Source of the DNA: Leptospira stimsonii
GTDB lineage: Bacteria > Spirochaetota > Leptospiria > Leptospirales > Leptospiraceae
NCBI RefSeq assembly: GCF_003545875.1
Contig: NZ_QHCS01000002.1
Coordinates: 1,003,001 to 1,067,000 of the forward strand
Reading direction: 5' to 3'
DNA length: 64,000 nt
Position numbers and translations under genes: made by a program
Notes under the pieces: generated by a model
Databases searched by the model: none
What the model was told of the DNA's origin: nothing
Seen by the model: the letters and a program-made list of their open reading frames with translations, nothing else
Shown: piece by piece, positions 51,536-64,000 of the stretch
Numbering within the stretch: position 1 is the stretch's first letter
Layout of the letters: each line of letters starts with the position of its first letter

Positions 51536-52012
51536 TTGAATCTGTCCAAATTAAAAAGAAAATACAGAAAAGGTCTCACACTGATAGAACTCGCCGTTGT
51601 CGTGATTATTTTAGGAGCGCTCATCGCTTTGGTTTATTCCAACTTTCGTCCGGGTGAAATCAGCGATGATACTGCGGCTCTGAAACTTAAGAAAGACGCT
51701 TACGAATTACAATCACATCTCGAAAGATACGCCCAGAGATATGGATCTTATCCGAGCGACGAACAAGGATTAGAGGCTCTTGTTGAAAAACCGACAACCG
51801 GAGAAGTGCCTGAAGATTGGAAACCGATCCTGAGTAAAAAAGGAGCGATCAACGATCCTTGGGGAACATCTTATAAACTCAAAAGAGACTCCGGTGGTGA
51901 CGTTCAAATCTTTACCTTAGGTAAGGATAAAAAAGAGGGCGGAGAAGGCAAAAATGCTGACTTCAACATTCTCAACGAAGACGAATATCCTTCCGACTTC
52001 CGCAGAAAATAA
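51536..52012 (+). CDS. gspG: Major pseudopilin GspG
   Basis: 158 aa. Prepilin peptide with cleavage site RKG|LTLIEL and Glu5, followed by the hydrophobic helix. ENDEDEYPSDF-like (here NILNEDEYPSDF) C-terminus. A TTG start after AAGGAG. The processing peptidase GspO is not in this window. Confidence 0.95.
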   Translation: MNLSKLKRKYRKGLTLIELAVVVIILGALIALVYSNFRPGEISDDTAALKLKKDAYELQSHLERYAQRYGSYPSDEQGLEALVEKPTTGEVPEDWKPILSKKGAINDPWGTSYKLKRDSGGDVQIFTLGKDKKEGGEGKNADFNILNEDEYPSDFRRK

Positions 52013-52033
52013 ACTTCCTTCTCCTTTCCGGTT

Positions 52034-52606
52034 ATGAAAATAAGAAATATCCGGAAAGGATTTACCCTGATCGAGTTGATCGTGGTGATCGCGATCCTCG
52101 CGGGGTTAATTAGTATTCTTGCAACTACCGCGGCAAACTTCATCGTTCCCTCTAGTTCGGACGCGGCACAAACCCTCAAACAAGCGGCCGAATTTTGTTA
52201 TCGCAAATCGATTCTTACGAACACGACCATGGTTTTGGAATTGGATATTGAAAACGACACGTACACCGTAAAAAAACTCGTTAGAGACGAAGGCGGCCTC
52301 AAAGAAGTATTGGTTTTTAAACCTCAAAAACTTCCATACAATTCCGAAATCATAGATATCACCGACATTCGAGGTTTTCGATATACAAAGGGAATCGTAA
52401 AAGTTCCTTTTACCTATTTAGGCATCGCCGCTGATTATAGCATTCACTTGGGAAACGATCCGTCCATTTATCGAACCTTGATCATCTATCGTTACGGAGG
52501 AAAGGTTACCGTTCTGGAAGGGGAACAATTTCACACTTCTTCCAACCTCTCAAACGATAAAAATTGGAAAGAACAACAGGATGAAAACGAACAACAGCAA
52601 CCTTAA
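52034..52606 (+). CDS. gspH: Minor pseudopilin GspH-like
   Basis: 190 aa. RKG|FTLIELIVVIAILAGLI prepilin signal with Glu5, then a beta-rich head of low conservation. The assignment to GspH rests on order (G-H-I-J-K). Confidence 0.82.
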   Translation: MKIRNIRKGFTLIELIVVIAILAGLISILATTAANFIVPSSSDAAQTLKQAAEFCYRKSILTNTTMVLELDIENDTYTVKKLVRDEGGLKEVLVFKPQKLPYNSEIIDITDIRGFRYTKGIVKVPFTYLGIAADYSIHLGNDPSIYRTLIIYRYGGKVTVLEGEQFHTSSNLSNDKNWKEQQDENEQQQP

Positions 52607-53129
52607 ATTCTTCTCCAAATGGAAACGGTTCCGGAATCCTTTTCGAAAGGGTTTCAACCTGATCGAAGTATCCATCGCTCTCGCGTTAGCCGGAATCGCG
52701 ATGACGTATACGTATATGGTCATTTCCAACGGGATCAGACAACAAAGACTCGCGGCTGTGATGTCAAACGCGGTTCATCTCGCAAAGATCAAGATGGCTC
52801 AGATCGATTCCGTCTCGGTTCTTCAATCCGACAATACGTCCGGAGAAATTCCGGGTTATCCGGGTTATAGTTTTAAAACACAGATCGGGGAAGAGGATAT
52901 GGATCTTCTCAAACTCGCGGGTAAGGAAGGTAAAAAACCGGAAGACCTGTTGGGTGGAAGAGATTCCGAGATGAACAAGCTGATTATGCGAAGATCCGGT
53001 CAAGCGAATCAGGGAGCTTCCACGGCAGGGATCATTCGAGTTTTTAGAATTAAGGTTACGATCAATTATCCTACGGGAAGTGGAACGGAATCTTATACTG
53101 CGGAAACATTCAAATCGGCTCAGTATTGA
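52581..53129 (+). CDS. gspI: Minor pseudopilin GspI-like
   Basis: 182 aa. RKG|FNLIEVSIALALAGIAMTYTYMV with Glu5. It overlaps gspH by 26 bases. About 60 residues longer than classical GspI. Confidence 0.82.
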   Translation: MKTNNSNLKFFSKWKRFRNPFRKGFNLIEVSIALALAGIAMTYTYMVISNGIRQQRLAAVMSNAVHLAKIKMAQIDSVSVLQSDNTSGEIPGYPGYSFKTQIGEEDMDLLKLAGKEGKKPEDLLGGRDSEMNKLIMRRSGQANQGASTAGIIRVFRIKVTINYPTGSGTESYTAETFKSAQY

Positions 53130-53737
53130 TATGAAAAAGATACGTTTCAAATTCTACCGCAATGGATTCACGTTGATCGAAATTTCGATCGTAGTGATGA
53201 TTTTGGGCGTGATCTTCACAGGAATTTTCTCCACGTATTATACTGCTTTGAAAATCTCAAGGGAATCCTCTTCTCCGGGAGGAGCTTCCAAAAGAGACAT
53301 TCTACTCGCAATGGAAAATGTTCGTAGTACGATTTCAATGGCTTACTTTCACCAAACACAGAGAAGGTTGATCTTCGTTGGAAAAAACGACGGAAGAGGA
53401 ATCGACCGTAAGGATCGTTTGGACTTTGCCGCGACCCATCCCAACTCGGAAGAAACATCCATGCCGGAAGTCAGAGAAGTCGGATTCTATCTCAAACCGA
53501 TGCCGGATCAACCCGATTATAATTTTCTCATTCGAAGAGAAGACGAGATGGTGGACCGTTATCCGAAATCGGGCGGAACCGAATACACTCTCCTCAGTCA
53601 CGTGAAAAGTTTTCAATTAAAGTATTCCAGAACGGGCGCCAAATGGGAAGACGAATGGGATTCCAAACTCACAAAGGTTCTACCGAGACTCATTCGAATC
53701 GAGATGATCGTAAATTCCGGTAAAAAGGAGGTCCGCT

Positions 53738-54910
<1,173 letters not shown>

Positions 54911-54915
54911 AAGTA

Positions 54916-56543
<1,628 letters not shown>

Positions 56544-56550
56544 GATCATT

Positions 56551-57075
56551 ATGCTCGAAAAATTAGAACCAAGAGAAAGACTGATCGTCCTCGGTGGAAT
56601 CGGAGCGATTCTTCTTTTGATCGTATTTTTAGCGATCCAAAAAATCGTAAGTATTCGCCAGGGTTTGACGGAAAGAGTTCAAGATTCAAGAACCGCTCCG
56701 GTAAAACTGGATAAGATCATCCAAGAATACAATGACTTTCGTTCTTTGGATTCTTCCGGAGGAGATTCGGACGTCAGTGCGATCTATGCAAAACTCGACG
56801 AAATTTTCGTAAGATACGGATTGAAAGAAAAGATCTCAACGATGAAAGACTCGTACGCGATCGAAGATAAAAAATACAAACGGACTACGATCGATATCAA
56901 TTTTAGATCCGTAACCCTCGATAATATATTTCGATTCGTGTATGATATAGAAAAAAACAAAATGATCAACGCGAGGGTCGAATATCTCAACTTTAGAAAA
57001 CCGTTTCAGGGGAAGGAAGTCTATGACGTTAACCTGAAATTGTCGAGTTATAGTCGAGAAGGCAATAAACGATGA
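56551..57075 (+). CDS. gspM: Type II secretion protein GspM-like
   Basis: 174 aa from the ATG just after gspL. Short cytoplasmic start, one membrane segment (about 12-32), and a periplasmic ferredoxin-like domain. Assigned by order and topology; sequence is weakly conserved. Confidence 0.75.
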   Translation: MLEKLEPRERLIVLGGIGAILLLIVFLAIQKIVSIRQGLTERVQDSRTAPVKLDKIIQEYNDFRSLDSSGGDSDVSAIYAKLDEIFVRYGLKEKISTMKDSYAIEDKKYKRTTIDINFRSVTLDNIFRFVYDIEKNKMINARVEYLNFRKPFQGKEVYDVNLKLSSYSREGNKR

Positions 57076-57986
57076 AAAAAGAAGAAGAATTTCAGGAAGA
57101 AACAGCCCTCACTCCGGAGGAGGAAGAATTCTTAACTCTGGAACTTCAAGAAGAGGAAGAAGAGTCGGCGCCTCGATTCTCCCTCAAACAAAAACTCTAT
57201 TTGATCGCAACGGGTGTCGGCTCTTTTCTGATTTTTACGATTCTCCTTTTTCCACTCGACGAAATCATTCGAAGTTCCTTGAATACTTCCTCCACAAAAA
57301 CTGGAACGATTATTAATTTTCGGGATCTGAGTATTTCACTATTGGGAAACGTAACTCTGGACACTTTGGAGATTACGACGCCGTCTAATCTTAAAATCAA
57401 AGCCGAAGAAACGGTTCTAAAAACCTCGTTCTTCGGACTGATGAAACGTAAGTTCGACGGAAAATTCAAACTCATCTCTTTAAAAATCGACACCGAAAAC
57501 GGACCGTTTGCAAAGATTCCTCGGATCGAAGGTCAGGGAAAATTTGAAAATTTGGATGCGGGAATTGCAAGAATGGCCGGTGACCTGGATATAGAAATTC
57601 CTGCGGGCTCTTCCGGTATGATCATGGAACTTCCGGAGATCCCGTTACTCGGAGAACTCAAAAACGTCACGATCAAGAAGTTTTTGACAAAGATAAACCT
57701 TCAAGGAGGAAATCTTATCTTTAAAGATTTTACCTTGGATACGTCGATCGCTCGTTTTGATATTACCGGAAACATTCGTCTTTCTGAAAGTATTCAATTC
57801 TCACAACTCAACCTTAAAATCTGTCTGGAATTGGACCGCAACTTCGCTTTAGAAAGACAGGATATCGAAGATATGCTTACGGTTTTGAGTAAACAAAGTA
57901 ACGAGAAGTGTATTCCATTGATGGGAACGATCGGAAAGCCGGAAGCGAAGATTCCTGGATTGAGCGGCCTTCCGTCCACTCCATAA
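57072..57986 (+). CDS. gspN: Type II secretion protein GspN-like
   Basis: 304 aa. An acidic cytoplasmic tail (about 1-36, rich in Glu) precedes one membrane segment (about 42-64); the periplasmic part has the repeating beta pattern of GspN/AsmA-like proteins. Last gene of the operon; its ATG overlaps the gspM stop. Confidence 0.8.
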   Translation: MKKEEEFQEETALTPEEEEFLTLELQEEEEESAPRFSLKQKLYLIATGVGSFLIFTILLFPLDEIIRSSLNTSSTKTGTIINFRDLSISLLGNVTLDTLEITTPSNLKIKAEETVLKTSFFGLMKRKFDGKFKLISLKIDTENGPFAKIPRIEGQGKFENLDAGIARMAGDLDIEIPAGSSGMIMELPEIPLLGELKNVTIKKFLTKINLQGGNLIFKDFTLDTSIARFDITGNIRLSESIQFSQLNLKICLELDRNFALERQDIEDMLTVLSKQSNEKCIPLMGTIGKPEAKIPGLSGLPSTP

Positions 57987-58582
57987 AATCCAAAAGACAA
58001 TTTCTAAAATCAAAATCGGATTGTTTTATTCAAATTCGAAATATTCGAATTCATAGAGAACAATAGATCCTCATAACATTCCATTCGGTTGCGAATATTC
58101 ATTCTTTTGCGGTGTGGGTCTGGCTGTAATTCATTCGACGGGTTGTATCTTTCGGTTCTAAAAAAAGATATTGCCTCGAATCGAAAATAATCCGGCTTCC
58201 TTATACGGCAGACTGAGTCAGGAGACTTCGCCTCTTTCCCGTTGCAAGACCCAACCTTGTCAAAGTAATTTTAATCGAGGTCCCCAACGTTTGCGAGGTT
58301 CGAGGTGCTTTAAATCCAATATGGATTTTTTCGATTCTCACCTCCTTTAGAAATTAAACATATAATAAATCGATTTCTTATGGAAGGAATTTCTTCCGAA
58401 ACTTTGAGTTTTCCTTCCGAAATTTTCAAAGTTTTATCGAATGCGAAATCTGTTTTAAATCAGTGAGGTGCGCAAGTTGCCGATGTCTTCCTAAAAAAAA
58501 GGTCTGAATGAAAATTCATCCAGACCTTTTTCCAAAGCCACACTTTTCGTTTCGGTTACGGTGTTCTATTAGAAATCTTGAA
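57987..58582. other. Long non-coding stretch between gspN and convergent nrdJ with RNA-like structure
   Basis: 596 bases with no convincing protein gene. The plus strand has several short matches to known RNA elements: AGTCAGGAGAC at 58216-58226 equals the 3' core box of cobalamin riboswitches (consensus AGcCAGGAGACCUGCC), and GGCTGTAA at 58122-58129 resembles its ACTGTAA box. The spacing and the remaining boxes do not fit clearly. A nested hairpin at 58302-58344 (GAGGTG/CACCTC outside, AAATCC/GGATTT inside followed by T6) could be a terminator. A perfect TATAAT at 58361-58366 has no good -35. An orphan regulatory RNA is possible; it is not shown. Confidence 0.3.
58499..58531. terminator. Bidirectional intrinsic terminator between nrdJ and the region after gspN
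   Basis: GGTCTG-A-ATGAA and TTCAT-C-CAGACC (58501-58526) form a 12-bp stem with one mismatch, with an A-run on the left and a T-run on the right, so it works in both directions. It lies about 55 bases after the nrdJ stop. Confidence 0.85.
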
Positions 58583-62182
<3,600 letters not shown>

Positions 62183-62343
62183 AAATTTGCTCTCAGACTC
62201 CGTAAGACTAGTAAGAAGGGATTATGTCACTCTAAGAAAAAGGAAAAATGATCCAAAGCTTTTTTTGGCTCTCCTTTCGCCGAAGTTTCAAAATTTTTCC
62301 TGCAAAAAGTTGTAAAAACGCGGCCCAATGCGACAAATTAAGG

Positions 62344-62374
62344 TTGCGTGCTTACCCCTTTTTGAAAATATAGG
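62344..62374 (+). promoter_or_regulatory. Possible promoter of the tRNA-Asn gene
   Basis: TTGCGT (62344-62349) and TATAGG (62369-62374) with a 19-base spacer lie just before the tRNA. The spacing is longer than ideal, so this is a tentative call. Confidence 0.35.
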
Positions 62375-62390
62375 CCTAACTACCGAGGAT

Positions 62391-62468
<78 letters not shown>

Positions 62469-62751
62469 CCTTTCTATCGCCTCGGCCTAATATTGGTATT
62501 CTCTCTTCTTTGGTTCTTCTTAGACGAAGATCCCAAGTTTTTGGTCCCAAAAAACTTCTCTTTTGTATAGTATTTTTATCGAAAGATAGGAATTTTAGCG
62601 CAATTCCGAAGGTTCGCTTTTTTCAGAAGTTCTTTCCAAGAGATATCAACTTCGTAAGACGATTCGATTCCGATTTTTTTGAACTCAATCAAAATCCATT
62701 GCTTACAAGTCCTCCAAAAAAACGCAACTCGGCGCGTTGAAAGGGAAAGGA

Positions 62752-62821
62752 GACAAATGGAAAACCTCTCGCGATCTGTTTCTTTTTTTGAATAAAAGAG
62801 AAACAGATCGTCTCATTTGTC
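62752..62821. repeat. Nested inverted repeat (70-base stem-loop)
   Basis: Outer arms GACAAATG (62752-62759) and CATTTGTC (62814-62821); inner arms CGATCTGTTTCT (62772-62783) and AGAAACAGATCG (62799-62810), a perfect 12-bp stem. The T-run is inside the loop, so it is not a typical terminator. It may be a small repetitive element or a protein-binding structure. Confidence 0.75.
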
Positions 62822-62936
62822 CGGTCTGAATGAAATCAATATATATTGTTTAGAATATTCTAATTTTATAATTAATTACTCGAGACTAAATCTCGATTTG
62901 TTCAAGTGAAAGATGAGTTTGAAAAAGAAGATGGAC

Positions 62937-62966
62937 AGACGACTTGTATACGGAAACAAGTCATCT
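62937..62966 (-). terminator. Possible terminator of the cytochrome c gene
   Basis: AGACGACTTGT and ACAAGTCATCT form an 11-bp stem with one mismatch around eight bases, starting 10 bases after the stop on the minus strand. The U-tract behind it is broken (TGTCCATCTTCTTTTTC), so efficiency is uncertain. Confidence 0.45.
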
Positions 62967-62976
62967 GATTTTCATT

Positions 62977-63897
62977 TTAAGATTCGTTTTTTGCCGGTTT
63001 TAAGGATTTCAAAAATCGAAAAATAGCCTTCAATTCGGAATCATTCATATTCGCATACGAATCCCAGGGCATGTGACTGTGGGAAATCGATTTCCCTTGG
63101 CGAAAACGGGCCAAAAATTGTTTTTCCGTCCAGTTTGTGATTCGTCCTTCCGAGTGAGGTGTTAAATTGGGAGGCGTGAGAACTTCTTTTGTCGGATCCG
63201 GATCCACCATCGGAGCTCCTCCGGCAAACGGTTCTCCGATGTATTCGCCGATGATATTTCTTTTCGTATGACAGCCGCTACAGTTTGCGACGCTATTCGC
63301 AAGATATTCTCCATAGGCAATGCTTTCGTCCGCTTCGATGGATTTTAGAACCTCGCCTTTAGGACCAACGGGCTTTACGACAAAAGCCTTCAATACCTTT
63401 CCGATCAAATTGAGTTCATGGGAGGCAACTTGATTCTTTATCGGTTTTAAACTTCGGAGAAAAGAAATGATCGCGGTTAGATCCTCATCGCTCGTATTGT
63501 GAAAGGGCATAAAATCAAAAACGACCGTATGATCCGGATGAACACCATAACGCAGTGCCCGAGCGATTTCCGCGTCGGAAAAACGACCGATCCCCGTTTC
63601 GTGATCCGGAGTAATATTAGGAGAATAGAATGTTCCAACCGGCAAAAAGAACTTTTTTCCACCGGACAAACTTGGTCGCGAGTTCGATGTTGCGGATTCC
63701 GCTAAGTGACAATCCGCGCAGTGCGCGGCACCATAGGCGAGGCGTTCTCCCCGTGAGATTACGCGCGGATCTTGGGAAGCCTTTACTTCGGGATATGGAG
63801 CTTCATACTTTAAATTTTGTCGAAAAACGGTCCCGAACCCGATTCCGAAAATCAACAACAAGAAAAAAAAGCCAATCCACTTTATGACTTTTAACAT
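62977..63897 (-). CDS. Membrane-anchored dihaem cytochrome c
   Basis: 306 aa from the ATG with AGGAAGAG in front; an ATG five codons upstream lacks a ribosome binding site. One N-terminal membrane segment (about 5-25) serves as anchor or uncleaved signal. Two class I cytochrome c domains: haem motif C60-AD-C63-H64 and C206-SG-C209-H210, with probable axial Met in DFMPFHN and SHMPWDSY. The layout resembles the cytochrome subunit of alcohol/aldehyde dehydrogenases and other periplasmic electron carriers. No oxidoreductase gene is seen next to it within the window, so the electron donor is unknown. Confidence 0.88.
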   Translation of the reverse strand: MLKVIKWIGFFFLLLIFGIGFGTVFRQNLKYEAPYPEVKASQDPRVISRGERLAYGAAHCADCHLAESATSNSRPSLSGGKKFFLPVGTFYSPNITPDHETGIGRFSDAEIARALRYGVHPDHTVVFDFMPFHNTSDEDLTAIISFLRSLKPIKNQVASHELNLIGKVLKAFVVKPVGPKGEVLKSIEADESIAYGEYLANSVANCSGCHTKRNIIGEYIGEPFAGGAPMVDPDPTKEVLTPPNLTPHSEGRITNWTEKQFLARFRQGKSISHSHMPWDSYANMNDSELKAIFRFLKSLKPAKNES

Positions 63898-64000
63898 CGT
63901 TCTCTTCCTCATTCTTTTTGAATCTATTCAGAAAATGGAATCGTTCTTTTTTCAACGATTCTCAAATTTCTAATCCATTAAGACAAAGAAAGAATCAGAG

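Larger units (their letters stand above)
62469..62976. other. Non-coding stretch after tRNA-Asn
   Basis: 508 bases. A frame that runs out of the tRNA to about 62740 was judged spurious. The section holds the nested inverted repeat at 62752-62821, the perfect palindrome TTAGAATATTCTAA at 62850-62863, the small hairpin CGAGA-CTAAA-TCTCG at 62881-62895 and the cytochrome terminator. The part from 62825 to 62890 is markedly AT-rich. Confidence 0.55.

Noticed and set aside
58118..58145. Sequence ATTCGACGGGTT resembling the 5' conserved part of tmRNA
   Set aside because: No matching 3' tRNA-like end with CCA, no tag-peptide frame, and the acceptor complement could not be found; a nine- to twelve-base match can arise by chance.

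Overview
This window is chromosomal DNA of a spirochaete, almost certainly Leptospira. The evidence is the combination of FlaB flagellins, a DUF1564-like protein (a family I know only from Leptospira), a two-gene hldE (rfaE1/rfaE2), a class II B12-dependent ribonucleotide reductase, a type II secretion operon with its own lipoprotein and LysM/M23 protein, and many TTG/GTG start codons. The species cannot be fixed by reading alone. There is no prophage, insertion sequence, rRNA operon or CRISPR array; most of the window is dense core genome.

Layout. 1-3.5 kb (minus): a three-gene signalling operon (hybrid-like sensor kinase, receiver-ATPase protein, start of a receiver protein). 3.7-5.2 kb: ispH, then a 57-bp tandem repeat. 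5.2-13.7 kb: two flagellin genes in inverted orientation enclosing a heavy-metal RND efflux operon (TolC-type channel, adaptor with metal-binding head, CusA/CzcA pump, His-rich periplasmic protein, and a leading Cys-containing small protein). 14-18.8 kb: PduO-type cobalamin adenosyltransferase, POT peptide transporter, NlpC/P60 protein, DUF1564 protein, LON-domain protein.

18.9-36.8 kb is one long, tightly overlapping plus-strand gene train: rfaE1, rfaE2, pyrG, kdsA (LPS inner core), lptC/lptA/lptB (LPS export), rpoN, hprK and HPr, an NtrY/NtrX-type pair, a divergent uracil-DNA-glycosylase-like protein, priA, fmt, a PASTA membrane protein and rpe. It ties envelope precursor supply to sigma-54 and phosphocarrier regulation. 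36.9-42.7 kb is the conserved rpsP-khpA-rimM-trmD-rplS-rnhB cluster, followed by a FliK-like protein, a stand-alone FlhB C-terminal domain, a degenerate HD-GYP protein and YraN.

comM (minus) separates this from the type II secretion operon (44.5-58 kb): lipoprotein, LysM/M23 protein, gspC-D-E-F-G-H-I-J-K-L-M-N. No prepilin peptidase is encoded here. A 0.6-kb non-coding stretch with RNA-like structure follows, then nrdJ (minus), tRNA-Asn(GTT), a 0.5-kb stretch with large inverted repeats, and a dihaem cytochrome c (minus).

The most interesting leads are the non-coding stretch between gspN and nrdJ, the Fe-S UDG-like protein inside the LPS/regulatory train, the stand-alone FlhB-C/FliK-like pair, the receiver/kinase variants at the left edge, and the two-frame-open 57-bp repeat.
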